64,000 nucleotides of DNA from Agapetus fuscipes (Eukaryota; Arthropoda; Insecta; Trichoptera; Glossosomatidae). The position numbers were made by a program, and so were the translations under genes. Below, in pieces: positions 42,411 to 52,896 of this stretch. The notes under the pieces were generated by a model. The model had not been told where the DNA came from and did no database searches. It saw only the letters and a program-made list of their open reading frames with translations. Every line of letters begins with the position of its first letter. Positions within the stretch are counted from its first letter, which is position 1. Location of the stretch: the NCBI GenBank assembly GCA_951799405.1, contig OX637362.1:7456703-7520702 (forward strand), in the 5' to 3' direction.

Positions 42411-44658
42411 AGAGTGGAGTGAAATGTCTTTTTTTGTTTTATCGAACACAAATAGCGTAGAAAAGGTGCCTTTTAAGATCAAATTTACTTATCAAAAAAG
42501 AAACTTAAGTAAAAATGAGAGGATCTTCCCGCACAACGCCATCGAATGTTATGTAAAAAAGTAATTTTATGCTCATGTTTGACGCTGTTAAAAAATATTT
42601 AAAAAATGTTTTTTGCTGTTTATATTTGCTTAATTCATTATTTCTGAAACGTTCAGTTCTTCAGATGACTGTACAATCGCATATAAGGAAGAAATTCCTG
42701 AAAAAAAAAGTTCACTTTTTGACCTCCCTACAGTATTGAGGAAACGTTACAGGTATGTCAACTGCAATTGCAAAATGTGTTTCGTTTGTTAAGGCTGATG
42801 CCCCTATATTTAATAAGACACACAAGACAAAGGGAGAAAACTTTGTAAGTAAAGTCATACATTGATGGAAGAGGTTTTTCATAAAATATCAGCATTGTAC
42901 TGGAATGTAAGAAATAAACATTGAATATTCCTGAAAAAAGGGTAAATGCTACAAAAAAATAGATTTTAAGAGCACATTATGCTAATTAAAGAGACGCGGT
43001 TTATTTACGGGGGATACTTAGTACCTAAGATGGGCTCAGAGAAACATTTTTCAGATGAAATATTTCTCAACGTACCCTGATGGCAATCGATTGTGATGGA
43101 CCAAATGTTAACACCGGAAAGAATGGTGAAATCATCAGACTGCTTAAAAAAGACTTAAAGACCACTGCAATGGATAATTTGTAAACAGCAACATATGAAT
43201 GAACTATCATTGAGACATTTGTTTCTTTATATGGATGGGTGTACTTACGGACCTAAGTCTTACATTGGACCACTGAGAAAAGCTCCCGAAACTTGCGAGA
43301 AATTGCCTATTACAATAATTCAACGCATTGAAGTACAAACATTTACAAAAATTACCCAAAAATTGAGAACAGACCAACCGTATTTGCACGACATTATGTC
43401 AACAGTAACAACAAACAATTTTCCTAAAGATCTGCAAATAGATCTCCAGGCCAGATTTTACACGTTCTTTGGCTTACACAAGCCAACCAAATACTACGTC
43501 TGTATGTAGCAACGGAATCACCGTCGGAAACTTTGACAAATCTAGATGTTTTTGTGATAAAAGTGTATCCTCCATCATATGTTCTTATAAAAATAACTGT
43601 TCATGTAAAGATGACTCATATCATATTTATTTCATCATTTTGGCCTCGAAATATTTGCTAGATATCAAAAAAGTAAAAGATTCAGTCTTTGGAAAAAATA
43701 GCTCTTTTAGGCATCCGGAAAGTATGTTATTAGCGATGATTATCGGCAAAATCAAACTCATTAAAGAATTCACAACATGCCGTAGCTTAAAGGCACGCAA
43801 AATATCAAATCTCTCACACAATGACTTTTTAAGAAGCCTGAAATATATTTTAATGCTGCAACTTAAGTTGATCTAATAAGATATCAGGAAAATATAAATG
43901 AGCCTCTTTTAGAAAAAAAATATCCGATGAGAAAGTTCAATCTAGTGGTGACAGTGACATGTATTTTTTACAAATCCCATGTAAGGTAGTAATAAATTTC
44001 CGAATAAATAGTTTCTCGCATTCCTTTAAAATAACTCATTTGCTTTTGACTGAATTGCTAACGAGGGCTCCAATCGAATTTAAATTTTGAATTTTAAATC
44101 TGAATATCCAGATTTTTTTTTTTTACCATTTATTGTCTACCCATAAGACTCATGTGCCCGTATGGGATGCACGCCCCTGCTCCCATGCTATACTTAGGCA
44201 GTTGAAAGAGCAGTGAAAATAACAAGAAGAGCTGCTTTGAGCCAATGTACCAAAAATTTAGGTTTGTGGCTATAAAAACCTAATTAGAACAAAGGAGCAT
44301 AATGCCGAAAATTATAAGAAAAGGCAATTTTCAAGCAAAATGTATTCTTTTTTTTTTATAAAACCTGTACTTTTTTCTTCTTGTATTTTTTTGGAATGTA
44401 CGAATGAATGCTTGTAGTACTTTTATTTTAATTTTTTACACCTTGACTAACTTTATTTAGCTCAATATTGAGCTGGAGCTATGTTACAAATTTTCAACAA
44501 AAACATAAACTTTGAAGTCAGTGTGCGGGAAGAAGGAATTTTTTGAAAAATATGTTTTTTTTTCTACATTTTTTATTTCATAAATGGCACAAAAAAAATG
44601 GTATATGGTTTTGAAAAAAAAAAAAAAAAAAAATCTCATACAAGATCACTCCACTCTA
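42411..44658. mobile_element. DNA transposon, 2248 bp, 13-bp TIRs, 8-bp TSD
   Basis: Ends TAGAGTGGAGTGA and the perfect complement TCACTCCACTCTA are bounded by GTGGTCAG duplications at 42403-42410 and 44659-44666. The host site is an R1 copy, which reads through when the element is removed. The 8-bp duplication fits hAT- or P-type elements. It contains a broken protein gene (43085-43960) and a segment shared with 28330-28575. Confidence 0.9.
43085..43960 (+). pseudogene. Transposon protein, frameshifted
   Basis: Pieces in shifting frames: CDGPNVNTGKNGEIIRLL (about 43093-43146), PLQWIICKQQ then MNELSLRHLFLYMDGCTYG and SYIGPLRKAPETCEKLPI (43160-43310), then SFRHPESMLLAMI and SLKARKISN (to about 43810), and FNAAT-type sequence near the end. 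From memory this resembles a family of uncharacterised proteins repeated in arthropod genomes. It may be the element's transposase or a partner protein. Several frameshifts and stops make this copy dead. No catalytic motif could be assigned. Confidence 0.55.
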
Positions 44659-44666
44659 GTGGTCAG

Positions 44667-44895
44667 CCTCATACCAACCTATAAGTCAAGCAACTCATTC
44701 CAACCTTCAAGTCAAGCAACTCATACCAACCTGTAAGTCTAGGAACTCATACTAACCTATAAGTCGTAACTCATGCCAACCTACATGTAAGTCAAGCAAC
44801 TCATTCCAACCTTCAATTCAAGCAACTCATACCAACCTATAAGTCAAGCAACTCATACCATCTATAAGTCAATCAACTTATACCAACTTTAAAGT
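44667..44895. repeat. ~26-bp minisatellite from the R1 start
   Basis: About eight variants of CAACTCATACCAACCTATAA followed by GTCAAG. The unit is the first 25 bp of R1 (minus strand), so it grew from the LINE-A UTR edge. Confidence 0.85.
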
Positions 44896-44962
44896 TAATG
44901 TAAAGAAAGATTTTAAATTATGATGACGGTCGTAACCTGCACATTTTTTTTAATAAAAAAAA

Positions 44963-45315
44963 AAACGGATGTTACTGACCATGAAAAGAGAAAAACAATT
45001 TTCTCTACGTTTTGTCAGTCATATCCGATGTCTTCAGGAGGCGTGTGTCATCTACGAAGAAGAATCACGAACTGATGAATTGTTGTTTTTTGCTCGAGGT
45101 CGAAGGTTGTAGGTGCACTTATTGACGTTCGGTGATGCATTCATAGATGTTGCAATAGCTTCACTTGTACCTTCGACCTCGAGCAAAAAACAACAATTCA
45201 TCAGTTCGTGATTCTTCTTCGTAGAAGACACACGCCTCCTGAAGACGTCGGATATGACTTTGACGAAACGTAGAGAATTTTTTTCTTCTCTTTCCACGGT
45301 CAGTAACATCCGTTT
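44963..45315. repeat. Foldback repeat, arms of ~146 bp
   Basis: Arms 44963-45107 and 45169-45315 are near-perfect complements around a 61-bp centre. They start ACGGATGTTACTGACC and meet at CTCGAGGTCGAAGGT. Each arm carries the CTGAAGACGTCGG...GACGAAACGT stem motif. No protein coding seen. Confidence 0.85.
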
Positions 45316-46926
45316 CATTTTTTTTCATTCCAAAAAAAAGGTAAAGAAAGTTAAATTATTTAGAAATTTCTTTATTGGCCTGGGTGGAGTATCCGCCCCT
45401 GCCCAACATGACTACATTTGTACAGCTTAGATTATGGATGATTGTGTTCATGTTTAGGATTGTGATTTGGAGGCTGTTAGGTTTTATAATTGAATAACAT
45501 GCCCGCTGTTCGCATAAAGATACACTTATTAGCCGCGCGTACACATGCTTCACAGTGCGCATACAGAGCCAGTGCATACGCATAATGCATAACAGAGGCG
45601 CAGGGTCAATATTACTGCAACATTTTCGGATCGTCATAAAAATAATTGTGAATTTAAAAAAGAGCTTTAGTCCGGTCAAACTGTTTCAACTTTAAAGTAA
45701 TATTTATTTATTTATTTATTAAACACAATGTACGGCTTAAGAGCCTTTTTTGAAATTAAATATAAGGCAAAAAGATATACAATTATACATACTGTTATGT
45801 TTAGAATAGAAGGTACCTTCCAGGATGTACCTACAAGGATACTCACTTCAGCTAGCTAACATCAGCATCACTCTCAGGGCGTGGGGTTCTTTCCTTGTGT
45901 TGCTTACTTGCATTTTGGGAAGGGTTGTATATTAAAAAATAAGCTTAACATGAACAAATAAGGTTTTATTTACTTTAGTAATATGGGGGGAAAAGGGGAA
46001 ATAAGGGAATGGCCCGACCTGCACCTTGTCACTAAAACACTCCCTACTCTGTTGACTGGAGCTCCGAGCTGAAGGCCTAAGGCAGCGGCGGCTCACGAGG
46101 CGGACGCCTCCACACGTTTGAGCTCCTGGGTGGGCGCTCCAATGAACCCGTCTCTGGTCCACTAGGCGGGTGCCTTGCTGGCAGGAAATCCAAGTAGATG
46201 GGGAGGAGGGAGCTCCATGGTAATGCCCCTTCTTGCACCACTTGGTGCTTGGTCGCCGACGTCTGACTCTGTTCACCTCTTGCCGAGAACTGATGAGCGA
46301 CGGCCCGATTAGACCGCATGGCGCAGTTCGGCCGCTTCCGTGACCGTTCGGCTCCGTTCGGCCCACAAAACACACTGTACACTTCGAGAATGTTCTTTCT
46401 ATGTTATTTTAAAATAACATAACAATACAACATTATTAAAAACAAACATTTACAATATTAAAAAGATGTAATACTTTAGAACATTCGACACATATAACCT
46501 TGAAATTTTTGTGAGTGCAAGGCAAGTATGTTTGATAAGTCCATGGCTTTTTAATACAGTCATGGCGCTCTACAAATCATCATCATCAGCCTGTATGGAA
46601 TGCTCGCCCCTGGCTACGCATACACAGCAAGCGCACACACATGCTGCACACAGGTAGTTTGCGTGTTTAGCTCGTAGGACGGGCGGGTCCATTGTAATCC
46701 GCTGATTAGCCAAAGTGAAAATTGATTAGGTGTTCCTGGGGCGCCCGGGGCGGGGAGGGGGGGTCGTGACGCGCAGGAGGAGGGAGAGGGGGGAGGGAGG
46801 GGTAGTGACACGCAGGGGTAATCTAAAACATCATTCTCTCTATTAATGAACGGCCTGCATGCATCCATATTGGGGAGAGACGGACTGGGGATGCCCGATC
46901 CATACATTCGCATTTTTCTTGAAATC
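45316..46926. other. No recognised gene; GC-rich block
   Basis: 45990-46370 is notably GC-rich and supports two overlapping minus frames (147 and 101 codons) without recognisable domains. 46735-46805 is G-rich. An ATTT microsatellite lies near 45700-45720. Nothing can be assigned. Confidence 0.4.
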
Positions 46927-46939
46927 ATCTATATGCTCA

Positions 46940-47021
46940 AGTAATCGAAAACAAAGCTGTTTTTCTTTTATCCTTAATGATGAACGATTACAAAGTTAAT
47001 GCCTCTACAATCAATAAAATC
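46940..47021 (+). repeat. Empty-site sister of the LINE-A insertion
   Basis: CTGTTTTTCTTTTATCCTTA then ATGATGAACGATTACAAAGT joins the two flanks that are separated by LINE-A at 3890-4634. Confidence 0.75.
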
Positions 47022-47024
47022 ATC

Positions 47025-47180
47025 TAATCTAATCTACGTTACAATGATTTGTAACATTGGGGATTCACATTATAATATGTATTCTCACCAGCAGACACGC
47101 ACAAGTACGCGCTTGCAAATGCTGCACGTGGACTAACAACGTAAACACCTATTATGTCAAATGGGCATACCTCAGCAACT
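47025..47180 (-). repeat. R1 fragment, type B, minus
   Basis: ATCTAATCTAATCTACGTTA tail, then CACGCACAAGTACGCGCTTG; the first part of R1 is missing. Confidence 0.65.
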
Positions 47181-47286
47181 TAGATTATATGTATAGATAT
47201 TATCAAAAAACTTTGAGACGTTATTTTTATTTAGTTATATCGTCATCTATTTTTAATCTGTAGTGCGAGAATACCCACAGTTAAAA

Positions 47287-47438
47287 AGTTGTAGGGCTTA
47301 TGTTCATTTGAGGTTTGAATTTTATTTGTAAGTACACATTCATCATTTGTAAGCGCGAAATACACGAGTTTGTTTGTGGGCATGCATTTGAGAACTTAAA
47401 TTGAGTATATCCTTGCAACTTAAATTATAGATTTTAGA
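47287..47438 (+). repeat. R1 fragment, type A, plus
   Basis: GTAGGGCTTATGTTCATTTG to TATATCCTTGCAACTTAAAT and a TATAGATT tail; 5' truncated. Confidence 0.65.
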
Positions 47439-47576
47439 CAGCAGCATTTATTATGCAAGTTAAATCCATCGGAAAAAATTACGAAATAAGAACCCCTTCA
47501 TAAGAGGCGTGTGTAAGTTTCCGCTTAAACAGCTGCATGCATACTTACTAAGTAAAAATATCCTTCATTATCTTAT

Positions 47577-48080
47577 GATCGGTCGATTGTTTAGTGGGTA
47601 GAGTGCTTGCATTCCATGCCGAGAGTTCGGGATCGAATCGCATCGAGGGTGTCAGAACTGATTTCCCATTTCTGTGTTTATTTCAAACCGAGAAAGAAAA
47701 TACCGGCAAGGTTTTCTCAACCTTCACAAGAAAAGAGAACCAGCTCCCTCAGGAGCTGAATATCCCCTCTTCAATTGAAGTGGTTAATGTAAGGCCGGCC
47801 CTCTTAGAGCCCGTTCCCACTTGTCGGGTGTCGGATCCGTATATCAATCGGAGGTTCCGGTGGCAGAACATTATGTATGGAGCTATTCACACTTGTCGGA
47901 AACCGATTTTGTCCGAAATGTTCTGCAACTGGAACCTCTGATAAATATATGGATCCGACACCCGACAAGGGGGAACGGGCTCTTACCTGTTAAAATAAAC
48001 AGATCCGATAACCACATGCGACCACTTCGGGGATAATGCGGCATAAAGTTACACTATATGCGAAGCTTAATTGCATTTTT
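47577..48080 (+). repeat. SINE1 split by a Harbinger-like MITE
   Basis: Head GGTCGATTGTTTAGTGGGTA, B-box relative GGGATCGAATCGC, body to GGCCGGCCCTCTTA at 47806. It resumes with TTACCTGTTAAAATAAACAG at 47983 and runs to the 3' end AAAGTTACACTATATGCGAA. Confidence 0.8.
47807..47982. mobile_element. Harbinger-like MITE, 176 bp, TTA target
   Basis: Inverted ends starting GAGCCCGTTCCC extend about 60 bp with mismatches, nearly making the whole unit a hairpin. It is flanked by TTA at 47804-47806 and 47983-47985. A 3-bp TTA duplication is the mark of PIF/Harbinger elements. Confidence 0.8.
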
Positions 48081-48220
48081 TGCGTCATGCAATAAGTTGA
48101 CGTCGAGAACGATATAAGGTTGCCTCACTCAGTGGTTCGTGTTATTTTCAAAAAATAGATTTGTGAAGGTAACTTTGTCATTTCAGTCAATGGCAAAATA
48201 AACCAATTTTAAAAGCATAT

Positions 48221-48574
48221 AAGGTAGAGATGTGGTCATATAGAAGACTACTTAAAATTTCCTGGAGAGACCACACTACAAATGAGGAGGTTCTCCAAAG
48301 AATCTAAGGAGGAAGGCATCTGCTCAGGATCTTGTCCGAAAGGCGCGCAAGATGGATCGGCCATGTAATACGACAAGAAGGTCTCTTGCATGCCATAACG
48401 GAGGGGATGACCGAGGGGACCAACTCTAGGGAACGTCCACGCCAAGAATACCTGGAAGACCTGTTGGTGGACGTGCGCTGCTCATCATATGCAGACCTTA
48501 AAAGAGCCGCACAAGACAGGGAAGAATGGAGGAGAAGAGTGAAAGAATTTGCTGCAAGCCAATCCCAGGATTGA
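48221..48574 (+). pseudogene. LINE-C ORF2 C-terminal remnant
   Basis: One frame with a single internal stop (TAA at about 48308). KVEMWSYRRLLKISWRDHTT, then NEEVLQRI, stop, RARWIGHVIRQEGLLHAITE, SRERPRQEYLEDLL, AAQDREEWRRRVKEF. This is the classic end of LINE ORF2 proteins of the type with E-M-W-x-Y-R-R and R-W-I-G-H-V-x-R. It is a different family from LINE-A and LINE-B. Confidence 0.75.
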
Positions 48575-48733
48575 AACAAGAGAAGAAAAAGGTAAGGTGC
48601 ATACCAACCTATAAGTAAAAAAAAAATTAAAAAAAAATAGGACAACAAATAAACAAAAAACAGTTTTTTTTTTTAATGTTAGAGCCTCCATAAAAAAGAA
48701 ATTGGCCATCAATCAACTTTTATTCTCAACAGA

Positions 48734-48870
48734 ATGTCGAAAGTAGACATGCAATTTTATTTTATCTCACAAAGGCTCTTAGTTATTGTTTTGTGTAGCA
48801 TGAACCCTTTTATCTATGCTCAAGTTAAAAAGAATAGAAAAAAAAAACAAAAGTACCACCATTTTGGCAG
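48734..48870 (+). other. Weak GPCR helix-7-like frame
   Basis: The frame from the ATG at 48734 encodes a hydrophobic stretch ending LLVIVLCSMNPFIYAQ, then a basic KKNRKKK run. The NPxxY-like NPFIY after a hydrophobic helix resembles the seventh helix of rhodopsin-class receptors. A TTTATTCTCAACAG acceptor-like sequence precedes it. The match is short, AT-rich DNA easily gives hydrophobic stretches, and no other exon is visible, so it may be chance or a pseudogene scrap. Confidence 0.2.
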
Positions 48871-49216
48871 GACGCTGGCTAACTTGGTCTGCAGATCTTG
48901 GCTCATCTCCAGGAGTTGCTTCTCGCCTCCTTTCTGGAAGATGGAATAAGATGAAGGAAGTTGCAGAGGAGGATGGCGGAGCGCAGAGACCGTTTTGGAG
49001 CGATACAGCATCTTTAGTGAATTTAAAAGAAAATAAAATGCCGCCCTTGACTGTCCGGCGTTTGTCGTTTTTTAATGCACTTAGCCGCTCGAGGCAAAAA
49101 TCTCATAATCTTTTAGCACTTTGCTCTCGGGGTTTTTATTTCAAATATTTTCATTTAACTTGGACACTGTCTGCATTTTTAGTAAGAAAATAAATTAAGT
49201 ACATTTTCAGATATAC

Positions 49217-49740
49217 ATCTAAATCTAAGTTGCAAATTTATGTATCATTTGAGATTCATATTAAATGCATTCCTACAAGCAGACACGCATAATTTCGCGC
49301 TCACACATGCCGCATGTGGACCTACAATATAAAACTTTAATCTCAAATGAACATAAGCCTTGCCACTCTTGCCTCACCTTGCCGACCTTCCCTGAAACAG
49401 GGGTGACATTGGCAAAGTGAACCATTTTTTACAGTATGGGTGGTCAGCCTCATACCAACCTATAAGTCAACGGACAAAAATAATAATGTGGAATAAATTA
49501 CACAAAAGCAACAATAAATAATGACATAAAAACCACAATAATAATGAATTCATAAATACAGTAGAATCTTTAATAATTTAAAAAAAATCCTTAGTTGCCA
49601 AAATTGCAGATCAACCGCTATTTATTGTTTATACGTACCTACTTCCTTCATTTCATCCAAAGTCGGAACCCTTTTCATGCAAGTTCTCCTTTCATTATGA
49701 CTCTGGAAAACCCATTCAATAGCTATAAATTACAACAACA
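49217..49740 (-). mobile_element. LINE-A 3' end, minus
   Basis: R1 at 49217-49478 (type B), UTR, then ORF2 end remnants on the minus strand to about 49740 (CTATTGAATGGGTTTTCCAG, AAAAGGGTTCCGACTTTGGA). Confidence 0.7.
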
Positions 49741-50110
49741 ACAAAAAGTGTTTGACATTTACCTTTTTGTCCATTTATTCTGGATATTATTTTAGGTTAA
49801 CGAAATCACGCACTAAATATCAATGTGTCATAGAACAATGCTTTATTCCTGCCACCCTGTCGACATGGGTCAGCCACACAATAAATACAGTACATACAAT
49901 ATGAATAATACAAATGTACGTAATGAAATGTGAAATCAAATTATTGGTTACTTGTTTAATTCATCAGATGTTTACAAATATTTTCAGGTTCAAAATTCTC
50001 GAACAATTTTCAATGACCAAAAAATCTGTTAACAGTTTGAACAGCTGAGTTCTGTTTCGGAAATCCTCTTCTCCCATCGGTTCTAAAACGGTGTCTGTTC
50101 TGATGAAATA
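49741..50110. other. No recognised feature
   Basis: AT-rich; nothing recognised. Confidence 0.3.
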
Positions 50111-50375
50111 TCCTTACTTATAGGTTGGTATGCGGCTGACCACCCATGTTTTAAAAAATGTTTCACTTTGTCAATGTCACCCCTGTTTCAGGGAAAGATG
50201 GCAAGAGCTGCAGGGTGTAATGTCCATTTGAGATTTGGGTTTTTATTTTGTAGGTTCACATGCAGCATGTGCAAGCGCGAACTTGAACATGTCTGCTTGT
50301 GAGAATGGATATAATGTGAATCCCTAATGGAAAATATATTTGCAACTTAGATTAGATTAGATAAGATACGTCCTA
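50111..50375 (+). repeat. R1 copy, type B, complete
   Basis: CCTTACTTATAGGTTGGTAT start and AACTTAGATTAGATTAGAT tail. Confidence 0.75.
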
Positions 50376-50670
50376 CTCTCTACAATAAGGGCAACTTGTA
50401 GAGAGACTCGCATCCATCCCTTTGCAGTCGACATCAAAACTATGAGAACTTGGTATTTTCACGACTCATTACTTTAATAAATTAACCGCTTATGGAATGA
50501 TTTACCGCCATCTGTGTTTCCACCTTAACCTTGTTGGATTTAAAGCAAATAATCACCACTTCCTTTCAGTGTTTTAAAACAAAGGCAATGCAACGCACAA
50601 CCCAACACTACACAGCTAGCACCCCGGCTATAAAGAATCAGAACATCAACCGCCATCTCACCAATATCCA
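50376..50670. other. No recognised feature
   Basis: Nothing recognised. Confidence 0.3.
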
Positions 50671-51025
50671 CACCTCTGCGGCACTGCAACACGTGTCAAA
50701 GACCTAAATATTTTATGAAATCTGGGGGGTCTTCCCGCTCAGGATTCCCTTATAAAAATTATGAAAAAAAGGCACCTTAAATTTAGCAGGAATATAATTT
50801 TTCACTTATTTTATAAAATTACTCCGGGAGCTCCGCATGATAGCTAAGTTAATAGAATGTTTGCGTTTCATGCCGAGAGCTCGGGTTCGAATCCCACCGA
50901 TGCAACGGTGTCAGAATGATGTAGGTATATGAATAATGTATATATATACAAGGATAATTTATTTATAAGGTACACATAATAAAAGAGCGCCGTTTTTGTG
51001 TGTGTCACACCTCAAGGGCCCTCTC
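50671..51025. repeat. SINE scraps: SINE2 tail, SINE1 head, B tail
   Basis: 50671-50755 is a SINE2 A tail (CACCTCTGCGGCACTGCAAC). 50831-50925 is a SINE1 head alone with B box GGTTCGAATCCC. 50985-51025 is a SINE2 B tail on the minus strand (GTGTGTCACACCTCAAGGGC). Confidence 0.65.
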
Positions 51026-51090
51026 AAATCACGGATAAGACTGGATAATGTACCTACAGTCTTATGTTTGAAAGTCATATTAATAACCTA

Positions 51091-51352
51091 TAATGCAACT
51101 AAGCTACACATATAGTGTAACTTCTTGTCTGCGTTATCCCCGAAAGAGTCGCATGTGTCGATTTGGGACATATTTATTTTTACAGGTAAGGGGACCGGCC
51201 TCACACCAACCACTTTCAGTTGAAGTGGGGGTTTCCCAGCTCCCGGGGGGGCTGGTTCTCATTTCTTGTGAAGACTGAGTAAACTTTGAGATCGAACCCT
51301 TGCTCTCGGCATGGAATGCAAGCATTCTACCAATTGAGTTATCGACCATTTT
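51091..51352 (-). repeat. SINE1, internally deleted subfamily, minus
   Basis: Same internal deletion and same AGCAAGGGTTCGATCTCAA B-box region as 8987-9246. The head ends at GAGTTATCGACC. Confidence 0.8.
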
Positions 51353-51585
51353 ACGAGCTTGATCGTCGTCGCTACAAAGACCCAATTCTCAAGCAAGACC
51401 CAGTTGCTGTAAGGCTGGATGAACCTTTGGCGACCGGTCATTGGTAAAGGTTTATGAATTTTTCAACCCAGCGAAGAGCAAATTTGAAAATATAAATGGT
51501 ATTTTTTTGTGCTCCGCCGGGAATCGAACCCACAACCTTCCCATTCAGAGTCCGAAGTGTTACCACTGAACTACGGACCGGTCTA
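51353..51585 (-). repeat. SINE2, tail missing, minus
   Basis: Body CCAGTTGCTGTAAGGCTGGA, TTTCAACCCAGCGAAGAGCA, B box GGGAATCGAACCC and head TTACCACTGAACTACGGACC. It abuts SINE1 at 51352. Confidence 0.8.
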
Positions 51586-52531
51586 CGAACCTGCGGGAGT
51601 AAAAACAAATGTGGATGATGTTTTTTCCGTTAAAATTGGATTATTTTATTGGCGAGCACAGGGAAGCAGATCTCGTGAGGAATAAATTATAAAAATAATG
51701 CCGGGCTCGCGGGACAAATGTTTTGATTACGCCGGGTGTATGGGCGCATTATGTTTGTGTGTATAAGCAGTAATGAGAATAGCAGTTCACACCGGCAAGT
51801 AGTGTAGAGTTCTCTCTTTTTCAACCAATAATTATATCGCTATGACTTGCGGCAGATCTTGGGGTGGAGGAAGGGAGATCTCAAGGGGAGGAGAGGGAAG
51901 AGATGCACCCCTGACGTTGCAAGGGATGGGGGAGTCTGATTTGGCACGGCGATCGATACGGATGTGTTTTGATTCTCTAAACACTAAAAATAATTAATTT
52001 AATTTCCTAATTAGAATAAAATCGGGGAGTGAGATTTCGGTTGCCAATCGATACGCACGTGGTTTGTTCAAATCTCAAACACTAAAAATATAAATTTATA
52101 TTTTCTAAATTTTAAATAAACGCGATTCTCAATCCGGTGCGACAGTCGACACGCGTGTGGGGTTTCATTCCCTAAGCTCGTAAAATTATAAACTCCGGTT
52201 TTCTAAACTCCGATAATAAATTCTCAATTAAATATAAACTTAATCAATCAAATCCGAAATAAACATTTTTAAACGTTTTAATAAAATGATGGACCTTATA
52301 AATATTAAACGCGGAAATTCTCTTTTGTTTACTTTAAATAATAATTGTGAGAGTGGAAGTGCAGTGTCTTATTTCTTTTGGGTTCCGGCATTTCAATATT
52401 TAAAAATAAAACCATTATTTTCGAATTAATTCAGAGTTGAAGCAGAAAAGAAGATCCTGGGCTAAGTGTTTTCAATTATACTAACAAATAACTAATTTCA
52501 TTAAAACCACTTGTCTGTATTACTTTCATGT
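51586..52531. repeat. Diverged ~105-bp tandem units; otherwise unknown
   Basis: Three loose units at about 51935-52230 share CGATCGATACGG / CCAATCGATACGCACGTGG / GTCGACACGCGTGTGG followed by TCTAAACACTAAAAATA-like text. The remainder is unrecognised. Confidence 0.5.
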
Positions 52532-52805
52532 TGGTGTTTCTTTCAGGAGTACTTATTGTTTGCTTTCTGTTAATTATAAATGTACTTTCAGGGATTCAAT
52601 GGCTTACCTGAGTGGGGGAATGCTGGTGTTTCTTTCAAGTTTACTTATTGTTTGCCTTCTGTTAATTATAAATGTATTTTCAGGGATTTAATGGCTTACC
52701 TGAGTGGGGGAATGCTGGTGTTTCTTCCAAGTTTACTTATTGCTTGATTTCTGTTAATTATAAATGTATTTTCAGGGATTCATTGGCTTACCTGAGTGGA
52801 GGAAG
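52532..52805. repeat. 92-bp tandem repeat, three units
   Basis: Units start TGGTGTTTCTTTCA at 52532, 52624 and 52716, each ending GGCTTACCTGAGTGGGGGAA or a close variant. Confidence 0.9.
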
Positions 52806-52871
52806 GTTTCCTTTTTATTTAGACTAAGAAATTGTTTACTATCGCTGTTTTTTTCTTCGCTTCCATGTACT

Positions 52872-52896
52872 AACACACACACACACACACACACAC
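52872..52896. repeat. CA dinucleotide microsatellite
   Basis: About 12 CA units. Confidence 0.9.

Noticed and set aside
45932..46375. Arg/Pro-rich protein gene
   Set aside because: Composition follows local GC richness, two frames are equally open and no motif is present.
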